64,000 nucleotides of DNA from Takashimella koratensis (lineage: Eukaryota; Basidiomycota; Tremellomycetes; Trichosporonales; Tetragoniomycetaceae): contig BCKT01000004.1 in NCBI GenBank assembly GCA_003116875.1, positions 1,897,243 through 1,961,242 of the forward strand. The letters run 5' to 3'. Position numbers and translations under genes: made by a program. Of this stretch, positions 12,106 to 23,306 are shown piece after piece (position 1 is the first letter of the stretch; every line of letters begins with the position of its first letter). Under the pieces are notes generated by a model, which saw only the letters and a program-made list of their open reading frames with translations, was not told the origin of the DNA and did no database searches.

Positions 12106-14159
12106 ATGCTCCCCCTCCCTCACTCTTCCCCCTCCTCCCCACCAGACACACCCGATGGTCGCAAACGCAAACGCAGCCGCACTGGATGTTTTGCATGTCG
12201 CCGCCGCAAAGTAGGTAGCGACTGCAACTTCTCCATACCCATCCATGCTGATCTCTTTCTTGCCTTGACAGAAAGCCTGCGACGGCTCACGGCCTGCGTG
12301 CGGCTCATGGTGAGTCATCCAGCATGACAGCATCCTTGAAGCATAGCTGAGACACGAAAACCACAGCATGCGCCTTGCCAGCACTTGCATCTACCCGGCT
12401 CTCCAAGTAAACGCTCACGGTGACCTCATCGCTCGGCCTCAACCCAATGGCCGTGGGAACCGCCCCAGTAAGCGCGAGCCTCCTCCATCATAGCTACATC
12501 GTCAAGATGCGTCATCATTCAAACTGATCAGTGACAGGACGGACACCGGAACCGGAACCGCTGAGCGCTCTCTCCTCACATCCCTCGGTACCAGATTACT
12601 CATCTAAACTCGATCCCTCATCCTCGACCATCCCGACCGCAAGTCCCGCTCTCGGCGACGATTCCGATGCGATCCTCCACAACTTTCTATCGAGTCTGGA
12701 GCTCACAGCGAGTGATGTCGACTGGACGTTCCTCTTGCCGGCTCTGGAGACCATTGGCAATGAGGAAGAGAGCAGTGAGTTCACTAAATGATCGCGGCTA
12801 ACGAGTCGCAGCAGGTGCCATAGGTGCCGTGAACCCCTTTGCCCATCCGGTAGATCAGCCAACACATATTGCCAATGCTCAAGTCACGGCCGCCAACGTG
12901 TTGGATCATCTCCCTGTCGTTCTCGATGTAAGTGGTATGGCTGTGCCTCAGCTTACATTGTAGTATTTTATCAACTCCTTCGCGCCCGTGCTATCCGTGC
13001 TTGATCCCGGCCATAACCCATTCATCTCTTTCCTAATGCCGGTCGTTAACCGGTCACCTCTGGTTCTCTGTGCGCTCGTCGCTTGGGCTGCTACACATCG
13101 TAGCCAAGCCGGGTACCACTACGAAGAAGTGGCTCGCGTGACGACAGAGACGGTGGAAGCCCAACTCAGCGACCACCTCGTTCCCGAACGGTCTCTCGAC
13201 AGTCGTGAAGAATACATGTGGGCGTTCCTCATGCTCGGCGCACTAGACGTAGGTCACTAGCTCGGCGCTCCCTAACTTGTCCAGATTTGTCGCGGGGAAG
13301 AGCGCAAATGGTTCCACCGTCTTCCTGGCATTAGAAATCTTCTTCGAGGCGTCGCACAGGAGATCAACATACTCCAGTCTCCTGTTTGGTTATCCCTCGC
13401 CAGAAACTGCGCATATCACGATATCCTCTGCTGTTTGGCAACCAATCGTCCTACTTTTGTCCCACTTGATCTCTACGACAAGGTTTTGATTGTAAACTCG
13501 GAGGAGCTGGACGACTACCTCGGGGCATCCATGCCCGTGTTCAGTGTACGTACAGTTCAGCACGCCGCGCTCACCATAGATTATCATGCGCATTTCTTTG
13601 TTAGCCTCGCAGGTCGCTTCGACAAAGCCTTCACTGCAGAACTATCAAAAGTTGATCGCACAGCACGAAGCACTGAAACGAGACATCCATAACCTCGATA
13701 CGCCGCTGCTCCCACCGCCCCATTTGGTCATCGCATTCCAAACATATCGCTTCGCCGCCGAACTTTACCTTCGCCAATCAGTCCTTCATGCGACCTCGAC
13801 GGATCTACACTCGCAGATGCTGGCGTTGCAGATCATGAGACACATTCGCCAAAACCTCGGGACCACAGCCGAGAGTCAGCTACTGTTTCCTTTGTTTATC
13901 GCGGGAGTCAACATTACGGATGACAGCGGACGAGAAGGCGTCATGGGTGTGTTTGACAAGTTCGCTTCTCGAGTAGGTTACAAGAACATCGAGAATGTCC
14001 GGCGATTATTACTCGACGTGTGGAAGCTGGACGACAAGGGACATCGGTTTGTGGACTGGAGACAGCTTGCCGATGAGGTAAGCAAGCTTTGGATGTACTC
14101 ATGCGAGCTTATAGAGGCTGATCAATTGACAGAAAGATTATACAATCTCGTTTGCTTGA
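12106..14159 (+). CDS. Zn2Cys6 transcription factor with fungal_trans_2-type domain
   Basis: Predicted nuclear regulator. The ATG at 12106 starts MLPLPHSSPSSPPD, followed by the basic RKRKRSRTG. Splicing at 12212-12271 and 12311-12366 gives C-FAC-RRRKKA-C-DGSRPA-C-GSC-MRLAST-C-IYP, a complete zinc cluster. A 180-residue proline/serine-rich linker follows (NRPRRTPEPEPL...). Then comes the helical domain typical of fungal_trans_2 factors: PFISFLMPVVNRSPLVLCALVAWAA, WAFLMLGALD, ICRGEERKWFHRLPG. Later marks are LLFPLFIAGVNITD and FVDWRQLADE. A last small exon gives KDYTISFA and TGA at 14157-14159. An in-frame extension upstream of 12106 begins only with TTG. The gene sits tail to tail with the Gfo/Idh/MocA gene. 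Its targets are unknown. Confidence 0.9.
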
Positions 14160-14708
14160 GCCAAGACGAACCTTGTCTGGTCGTTGGTGTAAGCGGATAT
14201 GCTCCAAGTATGAGGTTATCGTCACTCGGTACTTTAGGCAATGTTGTAGGACACTCTATGAGTCTGTCTCGATGCTGTATTGACGCACGCTCGCCGAGTC
14301 AATCTCGAGACATCCGAAGGTTTCATTCAGGACGGTTTCCTGTCGAGGATGTTAGGGAAGATTCTGCTTGTCCCACGAGGTCTCTGTATACATCGACTAG
14401 CTTCACAGTCACGAGGTCCCACACCAGTTTCGCGTGGTTGGTTAATCGCGCAAGGCTCCCTGTCATCCACCTTTGTCGTCATTTCCTTCAAACTCCTAGC
14501 ATGCTAGAGGTCCAATCTGCAGTTCTTTCTCCCGCCAGCTACAACACTGTTGTCATTGGATCCCTCCAACAAACGGAATGTCTTCATTTTCAAGCTCAGA
14601 GGTCTGTTGAAAAATGAGCGTCAACCCTTCGGATCGCCTCTCTAAACATTTCAAATCTTTTCATCAATTCTCTCTAGACATTCATACGGATGAGACGTCA
14701 GATCCCTT
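14160..14708. other. Convergent intergenic stretch, nothing recognised
   Basis: Between two convergent stop codons. A plus-strand frame stays open to 14617, but it is the read-through of the last exon without its intron and has no protein character. Confidence 0.7.
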
Positions 14709-16165
14709 TCACGCAGGAACTACCTCGCCATCCTTATCAAAAATCACTGGCCTCCCTGTCCGATACGACACGGTCAACGCGTAAGCAATATTTCCAGCGA
14801 TGACGGCGTCCTTGACACTTGAAGGAACCGCTGCAACAGTTAATTCAGCGTTAACCAAATCTGATCAATGCCTCCATCTAGCAGGACACTCCCACTCACC
14901 CGTATCGTTGAGAATAGAGAGAACAAATGCCTGAATTTCCCGCTGGAAAGACTCTCGATATCGATCATAGTACGTTGGACTGCGTGTCAACCCCAGTGTC
15001 AAACTGCCACCTACGTTGATACGCTTCGCACGCCATGGATGTCCGCAACATCCACTCGATTCATCCTAGGGTTCTGACCATTAGCATACCAGCCGTGGGG
15101 CCAAACCTACTTGATTGACCATCAAAATCGCCTCTGATCCGTATACCTCACAGCTAGAGTGGTGGCCATGCATGGCGGTTCTCCCTACGTGTAATACCAT
15201 ACTCTTCCCACTCATATACTCGACAATACCCACCCCATTGTCCACGTCATTATGCTCCGAGAGAGCTGGATGCCGCACGTTGGTACCATATGCGTACACT
15301 CGCTTAATTGCGTCGTGAGCGTCGAGGTCGAGAAGCCATCGACCCATGTCAATGTCATGAATGCCCATGTCCATGAAGATGCCGCCAGATTTGGCGGAGA
15401 ACGTGACGAAGAATCCTGTTCCCAAGTCAGTCTGGAGCTCGGATGTAGAGCTTACCGCTCGGGTCATGTTGATCATTACAAGATGACTGGATCATATAAG
15501 GACGACCGATCATGCCGTCGCCAATGCGCATCTTGGCATCCATAAACGATTCATCGACTTGTGAGCTCATCAGGACTCGCCAAGGATCTTTCACTCGCTC
15601 TCTAGACTCACATCTTCGGTTGAAAGCCACCATCACTTTCAGGTGAGGGTAATCCTTGGTTCGTTGTTCAAACTCCTTGGCTGTGGCCAGGTCGACGGAG
15701 ACCGGTTTCTCCATAAGGACATGCTACGCGGTGATAAGCCTCGATCAAGGCAAAGATTCTCCAACTCTGAAGCCAGCCTGTGCCCACCTTTCCCGCTTCC
15801 AAGGCTTTGAGAGCCAAGGGAGCGTGTGTGCTGGTCTCGGTCGAAATGAGAACCGCATCGATGTCCGGGTCAGCGAAGAAAACATCTGCGGAAGAGTAGA
15901 CTCTAGCATGGATCAGCTTCCCAATGACGCCAGACGCAGCTCTTACTTTGTCGACCCGGGAAGGTTCTCTGTCGCCCACTGAACATTGGCAGGCAGCATG
16001 TCGCATGCCGCGACCAGCTGGGCACGAGGACACGCGAAGGCAACCTAAACTCAGCCCCCTACGGCCAGCTACACTCACATTCGTTGCGTGCCTTTGACCC
16101 ATCCGGCCGAGGCCGATGCAGCCGATCCGAAGCTGCTGAAGCGGGGTCCGAGGTTTGCTTGGCAT
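14709..16165 (-). CDS. Gfo/Idh/MocA oxidoreductase, inositol 2-dehydrogenase-like
   Basis: NAD(P)-dependent sugar or polyol dehydrogenase of the Gfo/Idh/MocA family. The ATG at 16165 starts MPSKPRTPLQQLRIGCIGLGRMGQRHA, with the GLGRMG nucleotide loop at about residue 17. Later exons carry DPDIDAVLISTETSTHAPLALKALEAGK and the family signature MEKPVSVDLATA (EKP with catalytic Lys). Then come VAFNRRC and GIFMDMGIHDIDMGRWLL, whose HDxDxxRW is the inositol-dehydrogenase-type active site. The tail IAYALTVSYRTGRPV ends EVVPA with TGA at 14711-14709. About seven introns interrupt it. An in-frame ATG at 16267 would add 34 residues but breaks the usual start. myo-Inositol, a scyllo isomer or another sugar are all possible substrates. 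Confidence 0.88.
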
Positions 16166-17246
16166 GGTAAAGATCTTGAAGTACGGATAACAGACTGGCT
16201 TGATGGACAGAGAAGACCGAAACCAGTTCCTCGTTGACAGATCGACCGGCAGTGTCGTCATTGGCAAAGCCGAAATTCCGTTTGCGGAACAGGGCTACCT
16301 CCGATCACGGATAAACCCTAAAGCCAAGTCCATACTTGCTTTGAGCGATACCGTACGGAATAGCTCTTCGCTGGCGTGCAAATACAGAACAGGAACATAC
16401 AATAGCTCCCACCTAAGGTCTCAATTTATTGGGGGTTCGCCAAAATCACCACACTCGCATCCCGTCCACATTGCTTCAAGGTACCATTCATCACTACTAC
16501 ATGCTTAGATTCTTGGTTAATGTATGAAACATGTGGGAGAGTGGGAGTATGACGTTTGCAACTGGAGAGGCCCAGACTTGACCCATTCCCGCTCAAGACA
16601 AGACCCAAGACAAGCAGTCGACCATGAATCCTGTTTGTTTTTCTGAATCATGCACAGTCCTTCATCCTCATGGGTCAAGATCTATGTATCGATATCAAAG
16701 GCCATTCTTCCTGCATGTGCATTGAACAACGGCATGCGTCTTCAGAGTCTGGCTGGACGCTCGCTTTAGACAGAGTATTTGTTATAATCGACCCGTGGGT
16801 AACCACCAGCAAAAGGGGTAGTGCGTTGAACGCCCTGTAAACTGACCTTGCGTGCGCAGTGACAATGAACCCATAAAAAAAAGTGCGACATCAGAAATGC
16901 GTCAAGGTGCCTTACACGTTTTGCCAATCATCCACTGCAACCGGTCATTCGACAGCATTTGTGTGATTTAGGGGTGTTTTCAAGTTGCATTTGCTAAATC
17001 AACCGAATTAGATTTGGACCCCAGCCTCAACGAAATGCTCGGAAAACTTCAACATGTCCCATGTATTTGCATTGACAATGATTGATTGATTGCTTTTTAA
17101 GAAGTGAGTAGTGCTTGCGAAATCAGTCAGGGCTTCATGGATCCCATGCACTTCTAACAGATGATATAGATAAAAATCAATGCTGAGAGAGTGATGAAAA
17201 GTAGTTTGAAAAAGAGTCGAGGAGAAAGATATTGCACTACTAATAT

Positions 17247-17976
17247 GAATACTGGTCTCGAAGCGACGAGCTGTTTGCTTAGAACGAATAGCCATATGTA
17301 GTGGTTTCGAAAAAAAACAAACATATCAGGCAATGGCTTCTGCACGATCAAAGTGGCGTCGAAGTAGTGTTATGAGTAGTGCTCGACTATAGCATCTCCA
17401 ACTTGGGTATCATTTGCCGCCCTGTGAAGCTTTCGTGTCATCTCCTCAAACTTTCGAATCCATCGCTTTCGTTCCCAGCAGAGGACACATTTGAGAGCCA
17501 CCAAGAAAGACTATGACACCTACCAGTACCATGTTCTAGGAGATTCAGTGGTGGAGCGATTCTCAGACCACTCAACGCCCTACTGCAATTTTGACATTTG
17601 TTAACATGAAAGAATACTGGTCTCGAAGCGACGAGCTGTTTGCTTAGAACGAATAGCCATATGTAGTGGTTTCGAAAAAAAACAAACATATCAGGCAATG
17701 GCTTCTGCACGATCAAAGTGGCGTCGAAGTAGTGTTATGAGTAGTGCTCGACTATAGCATCTCCAACTTGGGTATCATTTGCCGCCCTGTGAAGCTTTCG
17801 TGTCATCTCCTCAAACTTTCGAATCCATCGCTTTCGTTCCCAGCAGAGGACACATTTGAGAGCCACCAAGAAAGACTATGACACCTACCAGTACCATGTT
17901 CTAGGAGATTCAGTGGTGGAGCGATTCTCAGACCACTCAACGCCCTACTGCAATTTTGACATTTGTTAACATGAAA
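17247..17976. repeat. Perfect head-to-tail tandem duplication, 2 x 365 bp
   Basis: Bases 17247-17611 are repeated immediately at 17612-17976. The offset is exactly 365 and I see no mismatch by eye. The duplication also doubles a spurious minus-strand frame, which therefore starts identically at 17351 and 17716. A short ATGAA/ATGAAA similarity at the left edge and at the junction could have seeded slippage or unequal exchange. Confidence 0.95.
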
Positions 17977-18315
17977 AAATCGCTAAACCCGACTGTTGTC
18001 AAAGAGGTATCTGCCGCTTCTGGGCGTATTACGTGGTTGGTATAGTCAAACATTTAATGAGCCCTCCTTCCACCATTTTCATATTTGAAGCGAACGACGC
18101 GGATTGTGGTGTTGTCAAATATGCACACCCCTGCGGCAGCAAATTTGAAGACGATTTGATCTCATGTCGGTGTTCAAGAATGAACTTGAGACTATTAGCA
18201 GCTACAGCAGTCAATGCTATTTCGTCGTGTCTACTATATTGTTGTACACGAGTTGAGCAAATATTTCTACCTCCCTGCTGCCAGAGTTGAAACTACACAC
18301 ATTTTTATTACGACA

Positions 18316-18357
18316 GTGTCCAGAGTTGGTTGCAGAGTGTCCAGAGTTGATTGCAGA
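18316..18357. repeat. Two tandem 21-bp units (gtgtccagagttg..)
   Basis: 18316-18336 and 18337-18357 differ at one position. A partial relative, gtgtccagag followed by a different tail and cagagtatcg, appears at 19011-19040. Confidence 0.85.
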
Positions 18358-19741
18358 GTATCACTATGTCTTCTCAATTCACTCGTCTCCTCCTTTTTTG
18401 TACCTTGCACGGGGAATCGATGTCAATCCATGCAGCAAGAATGGATGTAGTGGGGAGTATAAACATTTGGGATTGAAAGCGATAATCAATACGAACAGGA
18501 ACAATAATTTTATCAAATCATTATTCAAAACATGGCAAAATGTCTGGTGTGTCGCAGTAGTGCTCTGAGTAGTGCTCCGATATATTAATTCAGATCACGG
18601 GTTATTTGCCACCTGGCAATTTTTGTAGCTTCATCGTCATCTCATCTCTTTCCTCCTTTGATGCATCGTTTTCTATCTCAACATGATGTTCTTGGTTGCT
18701 TTGTTTGCTTTCGTTTTACTGGTGCCCTGAAAATCAACTATCACGCAAGCTACCTTACATTTCATTGACTGTTGCTCTCGTTTGTATATGAAACTGCCGG
18801 ATGTTGTTTTGATTGATATGATATCAGGTCTCATTTCCAATGCAAAGTGGGATTGGTCTAGATGTTTAAATAAGAAACTCAGGTATATCACCAGATACAG
18901 CGATGAGTAATACTTTGCCATTGCTCTATTGTTACTTACCAACCAGTTATTATTGTTGTCATTTTACCCTTCTGAATTTAGGTACATACATATTCAGTAC
19001 CGGACTCCGAGTGTCCAGAGATGAATCCCCAGAGTATCGTCAAGGTTTCTTTCTCAGAAGGACCTTCTGGCACCACACGTTCTCCATGATAGCCTGCAAA
19101 GGGGAGATGTCGGATGATGTGCACGTGACTGCACAGCCACCGCACGGACTTCCTTTGGTGCCCACGACCCGACTCGTCTCTTCTCTCTTTTTTTTTCTCT
19201 TCCTCGCCATGCACGACGTATCGATAGCCGACAAGAGGGTGTTGTGGATGCAGGTGACTGCAAGTCGTGTCACACATCGATTTGCACCCTGGGGTAACTT
19301 TGGCGCAGGGTTCTGATTAAGTTCACTCGAAAAGCGTGCTACAGAGGGTGTATTATGACTTCCTATGTGAGATGCAAGGAGGATGTGGGAAGATTTTCCC
19401 ATCGCAAACGTTCAATTGTTAATCACATCAATCAGGTCTTGCAGCCGTTTATACACTCTTGTCCAACCGCTCTGCAGCCCAAGCGTTTGGGAGGAACGCA
19501 TGCATGTAGATGCTTGGGTTTTGGAATCCTCGCTACGAAATCCTTTGCAGTGCATCTGAGGACTGAAGCCGATGGTTGGTGATTCTGATAAATTCAGCAT
19601 CAATTTGTTAGGTGTAGTCAGTCAGCTGATGCATCCTGGGACGCGGGCCGGGTAATGATTAAGCCGAAGGCAGACAGGTGTAATAAGCATCATACCGGGT
19701 GTTAATTTGGTGTTCAATCTCAACCTCCCCGCTTGTCGAAC

Positions 19742-20828
19742 ATGATTCGTCTTGTACCCCACAACGTTGCGCTGTTTCGCACTCGGGCCGGGATAGAATT
19801 GGCGAATCGAAGCGTACATTCTTTCGCCCAGCCCACAGTCATCTCTCTCCAACTTACAGAGGCCGAGAAACTGAACAGGCATCTAAGTCAGAAGACGTTA
19901 CAAACCGCGTTGGAGACGTTACACAGAGACGGCCTGCTCGTTGTCGAGGACGTCGTGGATCTGGCAGCAATCACCAAGCTGAACGATAGAATGAATGTCG
20001 ACACCCGAATTCTGATGGCTCGAGGCAAGGATGGTCCATACAATTATAACCTCGGGAACCTCCAACAGTCTCCTCCATTCGAACCTGACGTTTTCTCGCC
20101 CAGTATCTTTGCGAATTCGATTGCCACAGAAATCACAACTGCATGGCTTGGCGGGCGACCTACCATGTCGTTCATATCGTCGAATGTCGCGGTCAAGGCA
20201 GAAGAAGGGCAGCCGGTTCATTCAGATGCGGATTTTGCCCATCCCCCCGTAAGGTACAGCGCACGAGTTGGGACTGACCAGACATAGATACCTTTTGCAG
20301 CCGTTGTCAACGTCGGCCTCGTCGATATGATCCCGAAGAACGGGTCAACTCGTGAGTGAGGAGAGATAGGACCAGCTGACGAGTTTAGAAATCTGGCTGG
20401 GGACTCACTCCGATAGTAGCGTAGTGTGTCAGGAAGGAGCGCACGGCGAGCGAGCCTCGGGACGGATTAAGCAAGAGCTCTTGGAGCAAAGGGCGATCGT
20501 GTCGCCGCCCGTGCAGCCGACCATAAAAAAAGGTAAAGTCGTGTTCGGTCTGTCATTCACCTGATCCCCAGGATCTCTTGTTATTCGTGACCTTCGCCTT
20601 TGGCATGCCGGAAGGCCGAATCAGACGGACGAGATTCGCATCATGCTAGCAATGATTCATTTTGCGCCGTGGTATCGCCAGCGAATGACTCTCAAACTCC
20701 CGAGGTCATTACGTCCTTTACTCGATGGTCCAAGATTAACAATAGCTGCCGAGTGGCAAGATGGGAAAGTAGATCACTTGGCCGCCCCGTTTGGCAACGC
20801 ATTCGACTTCGATCAAGACCCGTCGTAG
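19742..20828 (+). CDS. PhyH-type 2-oxoglutarate dioxygenase (second copy)
   Basis: Probable Fe(II)/2-oxoglutarate dioxygenase. The ATG at 19742 starts MIRLVPHNVALFRTRAG. The conserved LETLHRDGLLVVEDVVDL lies near residue 60. The iron-binding HxD is VHSDADFAHPP near residue 160. Three introns (about 20251-20286, 20352-20389 and 20532-20571) join to IPFAAVVNVGLVDMIPKNGSTQIWLGTH. The distal His is in RLWHAGRPN, with the co-substrate Arg in DEIRIML, and the protein ends FDFDQDPS at 20828. It is clearly a different subgroup from the 8 kb copy, with NGSTQIWLGTH instead of NGGTHVAPGSH. It converges with the amidohydrolase remnant 306 bp away. Confidence 0.88.
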
Positions 20829-21134
20829 CTTTTTCGTCTTTCATCTTTCTAGCACGTTGAGAAGACTTTTGAAAATGGGGGAGAATCCTTGAACCGACGC
20901 GTCCAGTTTAAAGTCTTTCCATCATCTTTTCGATATTCACATGTAGTGTAAGTGTACCAAACAGTACAGGCCTCAGGAAAGACAGAGGAAAGAAAAGCGG
21001 TACGTCATGGGCAGAATCGCGAGGAAAAAGACCAAGACAGTGTTTGGGACCTGTTTCATCGAGCGCAGTTGTAGAGGACCCTCCTGTATAGTACAAGAAT
21101 TATTGACGCCTGTGATTGCGTTCTGAGAACTCAA

Positions 21135-22261
21135 CTACAAAGCCCGGAATTTCTGGCGGCCCCCTTGCAGTATCCCCTTAAGGTTTTTCTCAGAGTTGTC
21201 CAATACACAAATGTCATCCAGCGGATTGGCGTCCAAGACAAGCATATCAGCCACGGCACCAGCAGCAATGACCCCGAGCCTCCCTTCCCTGCGGATGAGT
21301 TTGGCTACGAGATTTAGCAAATCCATCTCGCGAGACCGCAAATACCACTCACCCGCGTTAATTGTGGCCATCCGAAGCACGTCCGCAGCGGGTAGGAAGT
21401 GGGAGAGAATCGAGAATTCCTCGGTCTGATAAGGGTGTCGGCCCATGAGGAGATCACTACCGTAACACATGGTAACTCCAGCATCATGCGCGATCTGCAT
21501 CCATGTTCAGTAGTGTAGAGGTGAACCCTTTGCTTGGACTAACCTTGATAGCATCCAACCCCGGATCGATGACCTCGTACGCTTTACTCATCTGTTCTTT
21601 AGTGATGGTGGAAGAGAACGGCGGTCGCGTCAAAGATTGCAATGTGCAAAGCGTCGGCGTTAGGAACACTCCCTTATCTGCCATGAGTCGGGCGGTGGGT
21701 GTGTCGATGAAATTTCCGTGTTCAATTCCCATCACCCCGTTGTCAATGGCGTGCCTCATAGCCTCAACAGTATACGCGTGAGCAGTAGTGTGGATGTTTC
21801 CCATCTGCTTGCAGGTCCTGGTGTTCGCCTGAAGTTCTTCCGAGGTGAATTGGATGGTCTCGATTCCATCCGCTTCAGTCGCGACTCTGGATTGTAATCA
21901 GCTTGGTCAACCGATTCATGAGATTATTACTTACCCTCCACCACACATGATTTTAATGAAATCCGCCCCCACTTTGATCTCCTCTCTTACAGCCTTCAAT
22001 ACAGCGGGAACACCATCGCAAGTTCGACCAAGCGTTGCCGAATGGCCGCCACAACAGGCATTGTCCACCCCTCCAGACTTGGAGGGCAGGAAACCACCAT
22101 GACCACCGGTCTGTGAGAGCGCCTTCCCACACTGAAAAAGACGGGGACCCTCCAGCAGACCCTCGGCGAGCGCCTTTTGAAGCGCCACCACAATCCCTTA
22201 CGGTAGTGAAACCTCGCTTCAGCATGGCTCGAAGGACATAGGTCGTTCGCAGCGACACCAT
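21135..22261 (-). pseudogene. Metal-dependent amidohydrolase lacking its N-terminal HxH region
   Basis: Amidohydrolase-superfamily protein of the Xaa-Pro dipeptidase / imidazolonepropionase / ochratoxinase-like type. Visible core: MVSLRTTYVLRAMLKRGFTTVRDCGGASK, CGKALSQTGGHGGFLP, GADFIKIMCGGG (bridging Lys), TTAHAYT (His), VMGIEHGNF (His), VTMCYGSDLLMG (metal Asp). The tail is VADMLVLDANPLDDICVLD and the stop is at 21135. Full-length relatives carry a DxHxH metal motif about 20 residues before VHTPDEM. Here the frame upstream of that exon meets TAG at the splice acceptor (about 22295), and the bases beyond belong to another gene. The first in-frame ATG is at 22261. A spliced alternative start at 22483 is possible but adds no HxH. 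It is therefore probably 5'-truncated and inactive as a binuclear hydrolase. Confidence 0.7.
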
Positions 22262-22344
22262 TTCGTCAGGCGTATGGACCAAGGAAGAGTATGGCTAGTC
22301 GCATTAGTACTGACCGTGCGCATCCATCAAACTGGAATGTCCAC

Positions 22345-23057
22345 TCACCACTCCTGCCGTCCGCCCAGAGTCGATGTAGCTTTCGCCAAAGCTTCCAGCC
22401 CATTGGTTTGAGCTCGGCCATAGACGAGTGTTGGGTTTCGCACAAAGAATATGGGACGATTTGGGTCGCCAGAGACGTTCCATACTGCTTGGGTGACAGA
22501 TTGGTGGCCTTGCCTTTGTAATAAAGCAGGTAGGTTGGAGAATAATGAGGTCGAACCGATGAAGTGGTTCTCCTCCCCGGGTCGTATGTCGATGTCAAGA
22601 TCCAGACTGCTGTAGTACTCGTCGTCAAGCTGATAAAATCAGTACTATGCCCCTGTGAAGATATGGTATGCTTCCTACTACTAGATCTGATTGACGAATC
22701 CGCTTAGGCGCACTGGGTAAGTGGGAGATGGTGTGGAGCAGGGAGCTGACGCTGGTGTCATGTACAGCAGATCTGGTCGACGTGGGCAAGTGGAGCTGTG
22801 GATCTGACACACTTTGGGCTTCGACCCTTGTCTTTTTCTTGACAGGCGGCCCTTCGAATGTGCACTCATTGTCTCGAAGTCGACAATCCGTGCAAGGTGG
22901 ACCTGACCCCTCGATGTGACAGGCACGTTTTTGTCTACGGCCTGGGGCCGCGTGAGTTACGCTCGAGACACGGGGATCTACAGATATCGCAAGGCCGCTG
23001 TTTTTTACTACCAATCAGTCGCTTGCTTGGTGTAGACGTGTCGTTGAGCTTGGACAT
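22345..23057 (-). pseudogene. Zn2Cys6 transcription factor, truncated after the DNA-binding and linker part
   Basis: The ATG at 23057 starts MSKLNDTSTPSKRLIGSKKQ. A 40-nt intron near 22953-22992 completes the zinc cluster: C-DIC-RRQKRA-C-HIEGSGPP-C-TDC-RLRDNE-C-TFEGPPVKKK. This spacing is like XlnR- or Cat8-type basidiomycete factors. A second intron (about 22628-22682) leads in phase to LDDEYYSSLDLDIDIRPGEENHFIGSTSLFSNLPALL, then NVSGDPNRPIFFVRNPTLVYGR. The frame stops at 22347-22345, giving about 200 residues and no regulatory middle domain. Related factors continue for several hundred residues. The end touches the 5'-broken amidohydrolase. It could still make a DNA-binding protein without an effector domain. 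It is divergent from the Dal5-type transporter, 249 bp apart. Confidence 0.72.
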
Positions 23058-23232
23058 GTACTTTGGGGATGGTAGACGAAAGTAACTAAATTCAAGTTGA
23101 GATCCCGCGGGTTCTCCGAGGATGCATGATTGGGAAATAACCTAATTGGGCAATAACATCGGTGACTCCGCGGGCATGAGGGGTTTCCGGGATTCCGATT
23201 GGCCATCATTTTAAGGCGTCAAGAAGTGGCAG

Positions 23233-23242
23233 TATATATATA
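23233..23242 (+). promoter_or_regulatory. TATA-like element
   Basis: An alternating TATATATATA run lies 65 bp before the transporter ATG in the short promoter shared with the truncated zinc-cluster factor. Position and composition fit a core promoter, with no further proof. Confidence 0.45.
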
Positions 23243-23306
23243 ACCCGTCGCATGCAGATGCAACCTTATCGCTCATCCCATCCCTGAGTATCGTCGATCA
23301 TCAAAC

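Larger units (their letters stand above)
16166..19741. other. 3.6 kb gene-poor, AT-richer region with repeats
   Basis: This is by far the longest gap in an otherwise tightly packed window. It looks poorer in G+C than its flanks and no frame gives a recognisable protein. Its content is the 365-bp tandem pair, a diverged relative of that unit near 18545-18676, and the short 21-bp repeats near 18316. No long terminal repeat, transposase or reverse-transcriptase signature was found by eye. Confidence 0.7.

Noticed and set aside
17154..17716. Two minus-strand frames with identical N-termini
   Set aside because: They are the same non-coding sequence doubled by the 365-bp duplication, with no protein character.
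16166..19741. Retrotransposon in the gene-poor interval
   Set aside because: No paired long terminal repeats, primer-binding site, reverse-transcriptase or integrase motif was seen.
22305..22335. LMDAHG-like reading near the amidohydrolase break as the missing HxH
   Set aside because: It lies inside the probable intron, reads Gln for the second His and is out of phase with the next exon, so it may be chance.
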